64,000 bases of DNA from Albirhodobacter sp042466415 (GCF_042466415.1 NZ_JAXHCH010000001.1:124001-188000), one strand, 5' to 3'; counted from the stretch's first letter, positions 8,820 to 18,918 are shown. Made by a program: numbers and translations. The notes: a model not told the origin generated them from the letters alone.

Positions 8820-11143
8820 TCAGGCGCGCGCCCGCTTGCGTTGCGGGTCTATGAAGGGGATATCGGTGACGGTCGCGCCCAGGCGCTTCATCCGTCCATC
8901 CAACTGGCCTATTTCCAGCCGGAGACCGTTTTCGCTATGCTCCACGCCCAAGCGGACGATTGCGATCGCGTGTTCTAACATGGGCGAGCGGGTGGCGGAG
9001 GTGACGATCCCCACTTGCCGTTCCCCGTCAAACACGGGGCTGCCGTGATGGGGCACATCCTTGCAATCCAGCAGCATGCCTTTGAGAACGCGCCGCGGAG
9101 TCTCGGAATTGCGGGCCAGCGCGGCTTTGCCGGTGAAATCGGCCTTGGTCAGATCGACGGCGAACCCCAATCCGGCCACGAACGCGTCAATCCCGGGCGC
9201 GAATTCGGCGCCGCCCGCGGCCAGCCCCGCCTCGATGCGGATGATCCCGAGCGCCTCATTGCCCATCGGCGTGATGTTGAACTCCTCGCCCGCCGCGATG
9301 ATCGCATCCCAGATCGCGACGGCATCGGCGCGAGCACAGAAAATCTCGTATCCCAACTCGCCAGTGTAGCCCGAACGCGACAGCATAAACGGCGCGCCTT
9401 CGCGGTCATGCAGCCGCGCGACCGTCACGCCGAACCATTTCAAATCCTCCAGCGCCGGCACGGTTGGCTGTGTGAACACCAGCTTGCGCAGAAGATCGCG
9501 GGATTTCGGCCCTTGGATCGCGAGGTTCGGCATCGCGCTGCCCAAATGATGGACGCGCACTTGCAGGCCCATTTCCTTGGCCAAACTCTCCAACACGCGG
9601 CCGCTTTCCTCCGATCCGCAGCACCAGCGGAACAAATCCGGCCCGATCCGGAACAACGTCCCGTCATCGATCACCGTCCCCGCCGCATCGCACATCAACG
9701 TATACGATCCGCGCCAGACCGGCAGCTTCGCGACATTGCGCGTGGTCGCGCGTTGCAACAAGGTTTCCGCATCGGGGCCAACGATGTCATATTTACGCAG
9801 CCCGCTCATATCTTGCACGGTCACGTCATTCCGGCAGGCCCAGTATTCGCCAATCGTCCCCGTCGCAGGGAAATTGACTGGCGCCCACGACGCACGTGCG
9901 GGGGCGAAGTTCTTCGTCAAAGGCTCCAACCGCTCGTTGAAAGCGGACAACTCTTGGGGGGACATAGGCGCATCCTCTTTCTCGCGATATGCAATAGCGC
10001 GACGCAGCGGGGTATTGGGGCGATAAATCCGGACATGAATATCTGTCGGGTTCCAGCCGTTGATCGGGTCGATGTCATCGGGACAGGCCGTCGACGTGCA
10101 CACAAGATCCTCAAGCGCGCGCATGGCGACATAATCCCCCGCACGCGAATGGGATTCCTCCGTCATGATGTGGTGGGTGTTCAAATCTATCCACGTATTC
10201 CAGAAGAAATTGATCGCGGGCCACGCGGCTCTGCGCGCGATGCCATATGGCGCAAACGCTTCGGACATATTGTCCGAACAATTGACATGGCCGGGGAACC
10301 CGCGCTCGGAATATCCGCGCGCGGTGCAGGCCAACCCGAATGTATCATGCCGCCCGCACGTATCTTGAATAACCGCAAGCATCGGCCGCATGTCACGATC
10401 AAAGAACTTGTCCAACAAACCGGGCCCCGGATAGGCCCGCCGCACCATCGAGCGTGTCGCGGTGCCGTCGATCATCAGCTCTTCGCCGCGATCCAGACCA
10501 TCAAGACGGAACGCCGTGAAGTCAGAGCATTGCTGACCTTCCACATCGATAATCTGAAGACTCTCGCCCTTCTTCAGCTCGTAGGCGAGGGCGGTTCCGC
10601 GCGGCACGGTGAATTCATCGCGCGTGTCACCCAAGAGAGGCGGCAGCAATGGCCCAGATCTGTCGGCGGGTTGAAACACGACAGAGATGCCCGCGCCAAA
10701 GGTGCCATTGATCAAAGCCTCGACAGGCGCAGGGCGGAAAATCCAGACGGTGACGGCGCGTGTTGCGCGCAGCATCAAGGGTTCCTGCAGCGGCCGCAGA
10801 CGGCAGGCCTCAATCCCAGTGATCGCGCCGCCGCGCGCGTTGATCCAACCGTTGAGCGCATCGACGTCGCATTCGGAGACGGCAAGCGGGCCGTCCCCCT
10901 TCAACCCAAGCGCCGAGAGCGCGCAGGCGCCTTGAGCGTCAAAGGCGATGATTTGGCCGAGGTCATCTCATCCGCGATTTCAATTGAGACGAGGTCGCCC
11001 TCATTCAACGCGAGCTGGCGCCCCTCGCGCGGTGCGAGCCGAAACGGCATCGGCGCACGCTGTTTGAGAAAACCCGGAAAAGATCGCGCATCGGATCGGA
11101 ACCCGATATTGTCGAACTCATGCAAGACGGAAAAACTATGCAT
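8820..11143 (-). pseudogene. DUF1989-GcvT fusion protein with a 1-nt frameshift near the N-terminus
   Basis: A large fusion with an N-terminal DUF1989 (urea-carboxylase-associated) region containing DVEGQQCSDFTAF, and a C-terminal GcvT aminomethyltransferase-like half with SGYTGELGYEIF. From the ATG at 11143 the frame reads to EMTSAK and then breaks. It resumes one frame over as IIAFDAQGACALSALG and runs intact to 8820. One A is missing from the A run at 10952-10954; restoring it gives 774 residues. It is first in the operon with ProX 34 nt downstream, suggesting tetrahydrofolate-dependent processing of the imported osmolyte. It is divergent from the LacI gene, with operators between them. 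No precise enzymatic activity can be assigned. A shortened protein could start at GTG/TTG codons near 10904. Confidence 0.83.
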
Positions 11144-11165
11144 CGGACCGCTTTGATTCCTTCTG

Positions 11166-11200
11166 TGTAACTAGTTACAACTGATATGTAACCAGTTACA
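11166..11200. promoter_or_regulatory. Tandem LacI-type operators in divergent promoter region
   Basis: TGTAACTAGTTACA (11166-11179, perfect palindrome) and TGTAACCAGTTACA (11187-11200) are spaced 21 bp centre to centre, two helical turns on one DNA face. They lie between the DUF1989-GcvT operon and the LacI-family gene, whose product is the obvious candidate binder. Confidence 0.8.
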
Positions 11201-11278
11201 TCCGTCAAGCCTCTGGATAAGAATCCGGAAGAATGTCATTTGAGAGACGGCAGTGTGCCGTACGGCAAGGCAATAGCG

Positions 11279-12295
11279 ATGAAAAATGTATCACCGCGCA
11301 AGCGCGCGAACCTTCGAGATGTAGCGGCGGCGGCAAACGTCTCGGTCGCGACGGTCTCACGGGTGATGAACGCCCCTCAAACTGTCGCTGAGGCGACGCG
11401 AAAGCGAGTTGAGGACGCGATGGCCGATTTGCGTTGGGTGCCAAGCGCTGCGGCGCGGGCGATCAATTCGGGGCGGACACGGTTTGTGGGCGCGCTTGTC
11501 CCCACATTGGAGCACGACATCTTCGCGCGCGTCCTTGCGAGCTTGGAAAGCCAGCTCGCGCTGCACCGCCTTTCCCTGATCGTCGCCACGACCCAAGGTG
11601 ACCCTGATATCGAGACGCAAAAGGCCAAAGCCTTGATCGATATTGGCGCGGAGGGGTTGATCATCTCGGGCACCACTCACGCGCCCGAATTTCATGCGCT
11701 GATCGAACATAGCCAAATTCCGACGGTCGCGACCTCTGTCTTTGATCCGGATTACAGCCTGCCCACGATCGGGTATGACAATGCGGGCGCGGCTCAGGCC
11801 GCGCTGGCCCATTTAACGGATCTGGGGCACTGCGACATTGCGGTGATCCACGGGCCGAGCGCATCGAATGATCGGACTGCGGAACGTGTGGAAGCGCTGC
11901 GCGCGACGGCGATTGAGGGGACTATGACGTTTTTCGAGACGCCGCTGACGATTGCGGGGGGCGGTCTTGCCGCACGCGCAGCTCTGCAATCGGGGCGGGA
12001 GCACACCGCGTTTCTATGTCTGTCGGATGTGCTTGCGACGGGCGCACTCTACGAGATGCACCGCGCAGGTCTTCAGATCCCCCGCGATAAATCAATTATC
12101 GGCACCGATGACCTCCCCGGTTCGGCGCATCTCTATCCGGCGCTGACGACCGTGCACCTACCCGTCGCGCGTATGGGGCTTGCGGCGGCGGATGCGATTG
12201 CGGGTTGGCTTGAGACGCAGATTGTTCCCGAAGTTGTCATGCTCGACTTCGATCTCAGGGTACGCGAGTCAACCGCCCCTCCCCGTTCGGGATGA
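11279..12295 (+). CDS. LacI-family transcriptional regulator
   Basis: 338 residues. The N-terminal HTH (NLRDVAAAANVSVATVSRVM, about residues 9-28) is followed by the hinge and a periplasmic-binding-protein-like effector domain with TSVFD, IGYDNAGAA and GTDDLPG segments. The ATG at 11279 places the HTH at the normal distance from the N-terminus, unlike the in-frame TTG upstream at 11240. It faces the DUF1989-GcvT/ProXVW operon across two TGTAAC palindromes, so it probably represses that operon and itself. The effector is unknown; LacI proteins usually bind sugars, so control of an amine operon would be somewhat unusual. It converges on the deacylase gene, with only 3 nt between the ends. Confidence 0.9.
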   Translation: MKNVSPRKRANLRDVAAAANVSVATVSRVMNAPQTVAEATRKRVEDAMADLRWVPSAAARAINSGRTRFVGALVPTLEHDIFARVLASLESQLALHRLSLIVATTQGDPDIETQKAKALIDIGAEGLIISGTTHAPEFHALIEHSQIPTVATSVFDPDYSLPTIGYDNAGAAQAALAHLTDLGHCDIAVIHGPSASNDRTAERVEALRATAIEGTMTFFETPLTIAGGGLAARAALQSGREHTAFLCLSDVLATGALYEMHRAGLQIPRDKSIIGTDDLPGSAHLYPALTTVHLPVARMGLAAADAIAGWLETQIVPEVVMLDFDLRVRESTAPPRSG

Positions 12296-12298
12296 ATA

Positions 12299-13495
12299 TT
12301 AGCCCTGCGGATGGCTTAGCGCGTCGGTCATGCGCGTCAGGAACTTGATGCATTCGTGCAGTTGCGCCGTCTCGACATATTCGTTCGGCTTGTGGGCCTG
12401 CCCGATCGATCCCGGCCCAATAATGACCGACGGGATCTTGCCGATGGTTTCAAATACGCCGCCTTCCGATCCGTAGGAAACCTTTCCGCCCCAATCGGGC
12501 ATCACCCCCGCATAGCGCGCAAATCCGGCAGTGGCACGCGCATCACCCATCGCCGGATAGGCGAAGATCTGATCCCACGTAAACCCCGCATCTTGAGCAA
12601 TCTCCGCCATCGCCGCGCCTAGGCGCCGATCAATTTTCGCGGTCAGGGAGCGTATATCCCCTTGCGCATCCATCCCGCTAAGGGAGCGCAACTCAAATGT
12701 GAACTGACACTCCCCCGGGGTGACATTGGTGGCAACGCCGCCCTGCGCCAAGAGCGTCAGCATTGTGGCGTGCGGAACTGTAAATTCCGGATCAAACGGC
12801 CCATGCTCGCGGTATGCCAACGCGTGATCTGCGATCATTCCGATTGCACGCGCGGCGTATTCGATGGCGTTGACATGATCCGGCGCGAAGGAGGAATGGC
12901 CCGTCGTGCCGCGCGCATGGCCCCGCATAGCGATTTTGCCCTTTTGACCGGTGACGAGCTTCATCAACGAAGGCTCACCAATGATCGCGAGCTCCGGTGG
13001 CACCTCAAGTGCCGCGAGGTAGCGCGCAATATCAGGTGCGCCAAGACATCCGATTTCTTCATCATATGAAAAACACATGTATAGTGGTCGGCGCAGCTTT
13101 GACGCATCGAGCGTATCGGCCACCGCCAGAACGCAAGCGAGGAAGCCTTTCATGTCGCACGCGCCGCGGCCATAGAGCCGCTCATTGCGTGTGTCCATCA
13201 CAAAGGGATCGGTGAGCCATCCCGCCTCATTCGCCGGCACCACATCCGTATGACCTGAAAAAACGATCCCGCAGGCGTCCGCAGGGCCGAACCGCGCGAT
13301 GAGATTCAGCTTCTCGCCAGTTCTGTCGGGCAAAAGCACGATATCCGCGCCAAGCCCCTGCAGATGATCCTGAAGATACTCGATAATCGCGCGGTTCGAA
13401 CGGTGAGAGACCGTGTTATACGCGATCAAGGCGTTCAAATAGGTCGTCGCGCGCCCTAAAGCGGTATCTTGCTTGGAGAAAGAAGGGGAAGTCAT
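12299..13495 (-). CDS. M20 peptidase, acetylornithine deacetylase (ArgE)-like
   Basis: 398 residues, cytoplasmic zinc hydrolase of the M20A family, which removes N-acyl groups from amino acids. Metal-binding residues are visible in SGHTDVVP (His, about residue 82), GRGACDMKG (Asp), the DEEIG segment (catalytic Glu pair), and HKPNEYV (C-terminal His). The dimerisation lid lies between about residues 190 and 300. It has full ArgE length. It sits 42 nt after the XdhC-like gene on the same strand, so both may share a promoter. ArgE is the nearest named family, but Rhodobacterales carry several such paralogues, and the pairing with catabolic genes leaves a degradative role open. Confidence 0.85.
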   Translation of the reverse strand: MTSPSFSKQDTALGRATTYLNALIAYNTVSHRSNRAIIEYLQDHLQGLGADIVLLPDRTGEKLNLIARFGPADACGIVFSGHTDVVPANEAGWLTDPFVMDTRNERLYGRGACDMKGFLACVLAVADTLDASKLRRPLYMCFSYDEEIGCLGAPDIARYLAALEVPPELAIIGEPSLMKLVTGQKGKIAMRGHARGTTGHSSFAPDHVNAIEYAARAIGMIADHALAYREHGPFDPEFTVPHATMLTLLAQGGVATNVTPGECQFTFELRSLSGMDAQGDIRSLTAKIDRRLGAAMAEIAQDAGFTWDQIFAYPAMGDARATAGFARYAGVMPDWGGKVSYGSEGGVFETIGKIPSVIIGPGSIGQAHKPNEYVETAQLHECIKFLTRMTDALSHPQG

Positions 13496-13537
13496 CGTCG
13501 TCGGGCCTTTCAGGCGGCGTGGCGGTCGGGTGGCCTA

Positions 13538-14515
13538 TCATCCCTTGGGAGGCATGGCCGTTGCAAGAACTTCTGCCAGCACGGACACCGCGAGCGTCGT
13601 CGCATCGCGCGCGGAAGGGATCAAACCAATTGGCCCATGGATGCGGGCAATCGCAGCCTGCGAAACTCCCAAATTCGATAAGGCAAGCGCGCGGGCGTCG
13701 CGGGCACGCTGGCTTCCTTGCGCGCCGATATAGAACGCGCGTGTCCCCAATGCGCCTTTCAGGACGGGTGGCTCCCAATCGTGGTCATGAAAAAACAACG
13801 TGATCGCAGTGCGCTCGTCCACCGCCAAAGTGTGTGGGAACGCGGCATGTGTGAGATGCTGAACAGAGCATCCCATTGCCGCTACGGCATCCAGCGTTTC
13901 AAGATCGGGCGACAGCAGCAGATTGGGAAAGCCGACGGAGGCCACGAGCTTGGCGAAACTGGTCGCCTCAGGCCCCTTCCCGAAGATCACGAACCTGATT
14001 TCCGGCTCAAACAAGACGGAAAATTGCGCGCCATCCACGCCTAAAGATGCGCGCGCGGCCGGATCGGCAGCTCCCACCTCCATCGCGCCGCTCTGTAAGT
14101 CTATGCGCAAAACGCAAGCCTCGCGGCGCCCGCGCCTGCGATGGACCTCCTGCAAAGCCGCGCGATCAGGCGACCGCACCAAGAGAACTTCCATCCCCCC
14201 GCCGCAGGGCAATTGGATGTCGAAATAGGGTGAACCTTCGCCGTAGCGGATCACTTCCGGCGCACCTGTCAAAATTCGCTGCGCATGCGCGGCCAGATCA
14301 CCCTCCACGCAGCCCGACGACAAGCTGCCGATGCGCGACCCATCAGGAAAGAGCGCCATCGCTGCGCCCACGGGCCGGTAAGAGGGGCCCTTCACCGCGA
14401 TGATGAAGGCAAGTGTGACATCCCCTGTTGTCTCCAACACCGCCGCAATCGCATCTTGCGGCGGTGTGCTCAACGGTCGGGCGTGGGGGATTTCGACCTC
14501 GACGGGGTGCGTCAC
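13538..14515 (-). CDS. XdhC/CoxI-family molybdenum-hydroxylase maturation protein
   Basis: 325 residues. The N-terminal XdhC/CoxI domain has the conserved GSLSSGCVEGD (about residues 83-93), and a Rossmann-like C-terminal domain begins around FVIFGKGPEA. XdhC proteins bind molybdenum cofactor, promote its sulfuration and insert it into hydroxylases. The gene diverges from the cytochrome/[2Fe-2S]/molybdenum-subunit operon starting at 14799, so that enzyme is its likely client. The ATG at 14515 has AAAGGAG just upstream. It is probably cytoplasmic, since no signal or membrane segment is seen. Confidence 0.87.
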   Translation of the reverse strand: MTHPVEVEIPHARPLSTPPQDAIAAVLETTGDVTLAFIIAVKGPSYRPVGAAMALFPDGSRIGSLSSGCVEGDLAAHAQRILTGAPEVIRYGEGSPYFDIQLPCGGGMEVLLVRSPDRAALQEVHRRRGRREACVLRIDLQSGAMEVGAADPAARASLGVDGAQFSVLFEPEIRFVIFGKGPEATSFAKLVASVGFPNLLLSPDLETLDAVAAMGCSVQHLTHAAFPHTLAVDERTAITLFFHDHDWEPPVLKGALGTRAFYIGAQGSQRARDARALALSNLGVSQAAIARIHGPIGLIPSARDATTLAVSVLAEVLATAMPPKG

Positions 14516-14798
14516 GTGTCGTCTCCTTTTGGGGCATTTATCATCGGGCAGGACGTAGGGAGGCCTTCATAGGCCGCTACCCGCGAAGAAACTAGGGCGA
14601 ACCCTCGCAAAACAAGCGCACCGAGGTTGGTTTAATCGGTTGGGACAGGGGGATCGCAAAAGCGCTACGAGCTCTCGATAAAAAACTTTCGCCATACGGA
14701 AGAAATATCGGAACTTTTGGGGGGCACGGGCGTTTATCTCCCTAGGGGTTGGCTTCAAGCCTTCACCTGAAATCAAAAAACCCAAGGAATTCAGCTTT
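14516..14798. other. Divergent intergenic region
   Basis: This 283-nt stretch separates the XdhC-like gene from the hydroxylase operon. It must hold both promoters. No clear operator palindrome or RNA structure was found. Confidence 0.5.
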
Positions 14799-16100
14799 AT
14801 GCTCAAAAGGCTTTCCCTAGGCATTGTGTCAGTTGCGATCGTTGGTGCGGTCGGTTTCGGCGTTTATGCTTACAAACCCGCCCTCGATCCGATCTCGCCG
14901 GACTCCCTTGAAGCCTTTGATCCCGCCATCGTCGACCAAGGTCGTGTCCTTGCATCCGCAGGGTACTGTGCGACATGCCACACCGCCGAGGGCGGTGCGC
15001 CTTACGCTGGCAATTATGCGATGGCGACCGGCTTCGGGACGATCTACTCGACCAACCTCACCCCAGATGTTGAAACAGGTATTGGCGCCTACTCGCGCGA
15101 TGCTTTCCGCCGCGCGATGCACGAGGGCGTCGATCGGGAGGGAAACCACCTGTTCCCTGCCTTCCCGTATGACCACTTCACCAAGATGAGCGACGCCGAT
15201 GTCGATGCGATTTACGCGTTCATCATGACCGAAATCGCCCCTGTCGCGACGGAGCAAAAACCAAACGAACTGCCCTTCCCGCTGGATCAGCGTTTCTTGC
15301 AAGCGGGCTGGAAGCTTCTCTTTGCCGACCTTGGCCGATACGAGCCCGACGCCGATCATTCCGATGCGTGGAACCGTGGCGCCTATCTCGCTGAAGGCGT
15401 GACCCATTGCGGCGCATGCCACACCCCGCGCAACGCTCTCGGGGCCGAGGACGCCTCGCAACACTATGCTGGTGCGGAAATCGACCGCTGGATCGCGCCC
15501 GCTTTGACATCGCAAAACCCTTCGGCCGTCGCGTGGACAGCCCCCGAGTTTAAAGCCTATCTGATCGACGGCGTGACACAATATCACGGCGTCGCGGCAG
15601 GTCCGATGGGGCCAGTTGTGCATGAGGGTGTGCGAGAGCTCGCGGAGGATGATCTCGACGCCCTTGCTGTATATCTGGCGGATAAGGTTGGCGCGACAGA
15701 GGATGATCCGGCCTCAAGCGAAGCCGTCCTCGCCAGTCTGCAGGCGAACCGGCCTGATCCGCGCTATCGCAGGGATCTGGGCGAGCGTCTTTACGCGACC
15801 GCCTGTGCCTCATGCCATTACAACGTCGACCAAATCGCACAGGGGCGTCCCGATTTAGGGATCAATTCGTCAACCAATCTCGACACTCCGAACAACCTGA
15901 TCCACGTCATCCTTGACGGGGTCAACGGCCCCGAGGGCATCGCCGGCGTCGTTATGCCGGGGTTCCGCGAGGCGCTGAGTGATGCGGAAATCACGGCAAT
16001 TGCTGCCTATCTGCGTGACCAACGCGCAGGCAAACCGGAATGGCCTGATCTTGCCGGCACCGTCGCGGATATCCGCGTGAACGGACCCGCCGCGCATTGA
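14799..16100 (+). CDS. Triheme membrane-anchored cytochrome c of the hydroxylase complex
   Basis: 433 residues. An N-terminal hydrophobic segment (about residues 7-26) acts as signal or anchor, placing the protein in the periplasm. Three heme c motifs are visible: CATCH (about residue 58), CGACH (about 206) and CASCH (about 336). This matches the cytochrome subunit of alcohol/aldehyde-type or isoquinoline-type molybdenum dehydrogenases, which takes electrons from the Mo/Fe-S subunits and passes them to the respiratory chain. The [2Fe-2S] subunit begins 30 nt downstream. AAGGAA precedes the ATG. Confidence 0.9.
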   Translation: MLKRLSLGIVSVAIVGAVGFGVYAYKPALDPISPDSLEAFDPAIVDQGRVLASAGYCATCHTAEGGAPYAGNYAMATGFGTIYSTNLTPDVETGIGAYSRDAFRRAMHEGVDREGNHLFPAFPYDHFTKMSDADVDAIYAFIMTEIAPVATEQKPNELPFPLDQRFLQAGWKLLFADLGRYEPDADHSDAWNRGAYLAEGVTHCGACHTPRNALGAEDASQHYAGAEIDRWIAPALTSQNPSAVAWTAPEFKAYLIDGVTQYHGVAAGPMGPVVHEGVRELAEDDLDALAVYLADKVGATEDDPASSEAVLASLQANRPDPRYRRDLGERLYATACASCHYNVDQIAQGRPDLGINSSTNLDTPNNLIHVILDGVNGPEGIAGVVMPGFREALSDAEITAIAAYLRDQRAGKPEWPDLAGTVADIRVNGPAAH

Positions 16101-16130
16101 TTGCCAGGATACGACACAAGGGAAAACACC

Positions 16131-16604
16131 ATGATAGAGTTTGAGATCAACGGACGTAAAGTGAGCGTCGACGCAGATCCGCAAACGCCTTTGCTCTGGG
16201 CAATTCGCGATGAAATCGGCCTAACAGGCACGAAGTTCGGCTGTGGCATCGGGATGTGCGGTGCGTGCACGGTGCATGTCGGCGGTCGGGCGACGCGCTC
16301 GTGTATCACGACGCTGGAAGATGTGGCGGGAACCAAAATCACCACGATTGAGGGGCTCGATGCGCAAGCGAACCATCCCGTCCAAGAGGCATGGCGCAAT
16401 CTGCGTGTGCCGCAATGCGGATACTGCCAATCGGGACAAATCATGCAGGCGGCTGCGCTGTTGCAAGATATTCCGAACCCATCGGACGAGGATATCGACG
16501 CTGTTATGACGGGCAATCTGTGCCGCTGTATGACCTATCCGCGCATTCGCCAAGCCGTGCGCGATGCCGCAACCGCCATGTCGGAGGGCACTAACAATGG
16601 CTAA
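16131..16604 (+). CDS. [2Fe-2S] subunit of molybdenum hydroxylase (IorA-like)
   Basis: 157 residues. The N-terminal plant-type ferredoxin domain has CGIGMCGACTVH, and the C-terminal [2Fe-2S] domain has CGYCQSGQ and NLCRCMTYPRIR. It forms the small subunit of isoquinoline 1-oxidoreductase/aldehyde dehydrogenase-type enzymes and wires the Mo site to the cytochrome. The ATG at 16131 has AAGGGAAA upstream. The large-subunit start at 16597 overlaps the last codons, so translation is coupled. It has no export signal of its own, so export together with the Tat-bearing large subunit is likely. Confidence 0.93.
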   Translation: MIEFEINGRKVSVDADPQTPLLWAIRDEIGLTGTKFGCGIGMCGACTVHVGGRATRSCITTLEDVAGTKITTIEGLDAQANHPVQEAWRNLRVPQCGYCQSGQIMQAAALLQDIPNPSDEDIDAVMTGNLCRCMTYPRIRQAVRDAATAMSEGTNNG

Positions 16605-18918
16605 CAAATTGATTTCGCGCCTCACAAACGGCACGAAGCCCGCCGCGATGACACGCCGTGGCTTCCTCGTCTCGATGACAGCAACGGGCGTTGCCTTCGG
16701 TTTCCCGCGCGCGGGGATGGCCGCGATGGACCCCGCCGCGCCGGATGGCACACCCGTTGAGGCGGCCGGGTCGCCGTTCGAGCCGACAATGTGGTACTGG
16801 ATCGACCGGGATGGGATCGTCAACGTCAATATCATCCGCGCTGAAATGGGCCAGCACGTCGGAACCGCGATCGCCCGTATTCTCGCGGACGAGCTTGAAG
16901 TGGCTTGGGAAAATGTGCGCATCACCCATGTTGATACCGCCGAGAAATGGGGCCTGATGGTCACTGGCGGGAGTTGGTCGGTCTGGCAAAGCTGGCCGGT
17001 TTACCGTCAAGCGGGTGCGGCTGGCCGCACGGCGCTGATCGCGGCCGCAGCCCAGAAGTGGGGCGTTGACGCCGGCATTTGTCAGGCGCGCGATGGCAGC
17101 GTGACCGATGGCACCAACACGATCAGCTATGCGGACCTCGTCGCGGAAGGGATCAACACGACCTTCACGGAGGAGGAGTTAAACGCTCTGCCCCTCAAGC
17201 CTCATGCGGAATTACGCCTCGTCGGGAAAGACGTCACAGCCCTCGACATTGACAACAAAACCAGCGGCAAGACGATTTACGGTCTCGATGCGAAAGTAGA
17301 CGGCATGGTTTACGGCGTGCCGATGCTGCCGCCGACGCGTCTTGGATCATCGGTGACATCCGTCGACGACAGCGGCGCTGTGGACGTGAAGGGCTACTTG
17401 CAAACCATCACGCTGGACGATCCCTCCGGCACCGTTCCGGGGTGGGTTGTTGTCTTGGGCGAAAGCTTGATGGCCGCGAAATGGGCGTCCGAGGCGATCA
17501 AGGTCGAATGGTCGGCAGGCGAGACGGCCAGCGTCTCCGAGGAAGATATCAACGCGCGTTCCGTCGAACTTATCGCAGACGGGGTGACGGGGTCGATCCT
17601 ACCGACACAAACCCCCGATACGACAGCCGCCTTCGATGGGGCAGCGGATGTTTTGGAGGCAGATTACACGACCCAAACCGTTCTGCACTTCCAGTTGGAG
17701 CCCCTCAACGCGACCGTTTTCCAAAACGAAGATGGCATTTGGGAAATTCACACCGGCAACCAATGGCAATCCCTCATTTTGCCAACGCTCGCAGCCGCAC
17801 TCGAGGCGCCTGCCGATAAGATCGTGATGCGCACCTACATGCTTGGAGGCGGGTTCGGCCGCCGCCTGAATGGCGATTATGCCGTGCCCGCGGCACTCGC
17901 GTCAAAGGCGATAGGTGGCAAGCCGGTGAAGCTTGTCTTCTTCCGCGAGGATGATGTACAATTTGACTCGGTGCGCTCACCGAGCGTTCAAAAGCTGCGA
18001 ATGGCCTTTGATGCAGATAACGCCGTTGTCGGCATGGAACACCACGCCGCCGCCGGTTGGCCGACGCAGGTGATGGTGCCGTCGTTTATGCCGAAAGGGG
18101 TCAACGACGAGCCCTATGATCCGTTTGCGATCGATGGCGCAGATCACTGGTATTCGGTTGGGGCGCATAAGGTGCGGGCGATTTCGAATGATCTCGCCAA
18201 CAAGACCTTCCGTCCCGGCTGGTTGCGATCGGTAGGCCCCGGCTGGACGAACTTCGCCGTTGAGAGCTTTATGGACGAGGCCGCGCATAAGCTTGGCGTT
18301 GATCCGCTCGCGTTCCGCCTCGATCATCTGAAAGCGGAGGGCTACAACGCCGGCTCTGCGCCAAACGCAACCGGCGGTGCATCGCGTCAGGCGACTGTGT
18401 TGAAGCGCGTGGTCGAGATGTCGGGCTACGGCTCTGCCGACCTCCCTGCCGATACCGCGATCGGGATTGCGACCACCTTCGGCCAGTCGCGCTCCATGCC
18501 GACATGGACGGCGGGGGCGGTACAGGTCCATGTTGACCGCGCAACCGGAGAGATCGATGTTCAGAGGATTTGGCTCGCATTTGATTGCGGCACGGTTGTG
18601 GACCCTGACGGCGCCCTAGCCCAATGCGAAGGCGCGGCGCTTTGGGGCCTCTCAATGGCGCTATTTGAGGGCACCAAGATCGAGAACGGAAACGTGGTCG
18701 ATCTGAACCTCGGGAGTTACACACCGCTGCGAATGATCGACACTCCTGAAATGGAGATTGCGTTTGTGGAAAGCACCGAGGTGCCAGTTGGCCTTGGCGA
18801 ACCCGGCACGACTGTGATCGCGCCCGCGATCGCAAACGCGATTTTCAATGCGGTCGGTGTGCGGATGCGTCATTTGCCGATCCGGCCTGAGGATGTCGCG
18901 GCGGCGCTGAAGGCCTGA
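16597..18918 (+). CDS. Molybdopterin-binding large subunit, isoquinoline 1-oxidoreductase beta-like
   Basis: 773 residues. The N-terminus carries a Tat-type signal, TRRGFLVSM at about residues 19-27, followed by a hydrophobic stretch ending near AGMAA, so the enzyme is probably exported folded. The Mo-hydroxylase body shows GGGFGRRL (MoCo binding, about residue 424), RSVGPGW, and near the C-terminus the VGLGEPGT loop containing the expected catalytic Glu. It hydroxylates an aldehyde or N-heterocycle; the substrate cannot be told. The start at 16597 is chosen because it puts the Tat motif at the correct distance; an upstream in-frame start at 16564 lies inside the small-subunit gene. Confidence 0.91.
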   Translation: MANKLISRLTNGTKPAAMTRRGFLVSMTATGVAFGFPRAGMAAMDPAAPDGTPVEAAGSPFEPTMWYWIDRDGIVNVNIIRAEMGQHVGTAIARILADELEVAWENVRITHVDTAEKWGLMVTGGSWSVWQSWPVYRQAGAAGRTALIAAAAQKWGVDAGICQARDGSVTDGTNTISYADLVAEGINTTFTEEELNALPLKPHAELRLVGKDVTALDIDNKTSGKTIYGLDAKVDGMVYGVPMLPPTRLGSSVTSVDDSGAVDVKGYLQTITLDDPSGTVPGWVVVLGESLMAAKWASEAIKVEWSAGETASVSEEDINARSVELIADGVTGSILPTQTPDTTAAFDGAADVLEADYTTQTVLHFQLEPLNATVFQNEDGIWEIHTGNQWQSLILPTLAAALEAPADKIVMRTYMLGGGFGRRLNGDYAVPAALASKAIGGKPVKLVFFREDDVQFDSVRSPSVQKLRMAFDADNAVVGMEHHAAAGWPTQVMVPSFMPKGVNDEPYDPFAIDGADHWYSVGAHKVRAISNDLANKTFRPGWLRSVGPGWTNFAVESFMDEAAHKLGVDPLAFRLDHLKAEGYNAGSAPNATGGASRQATVLKRVVEMSGYGSADLPADTAIGIATTFGQSRSMPTWTAGAVQVHVDRATGEIDVQRIWLAFDCGTVVDPDGALAQCEGAALWGLSMALFEGTKIENGNVVDLNLGSYTPLRMIDTPEMEIAFVESTEVPVGLGEPGTTVIAPAIANAIFNAVGVRMRHLPIRPEDVAAALKA

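Noticed and set aside
9015..11156. 713-codon open frame on the plus strand
   Set aside because: Antisense to the DUF1989-GcvT gene, which has clear family motifs; the frame is rich in Arg, His and Gly and has no motif. It is a shadow of G/C-biased third positions.
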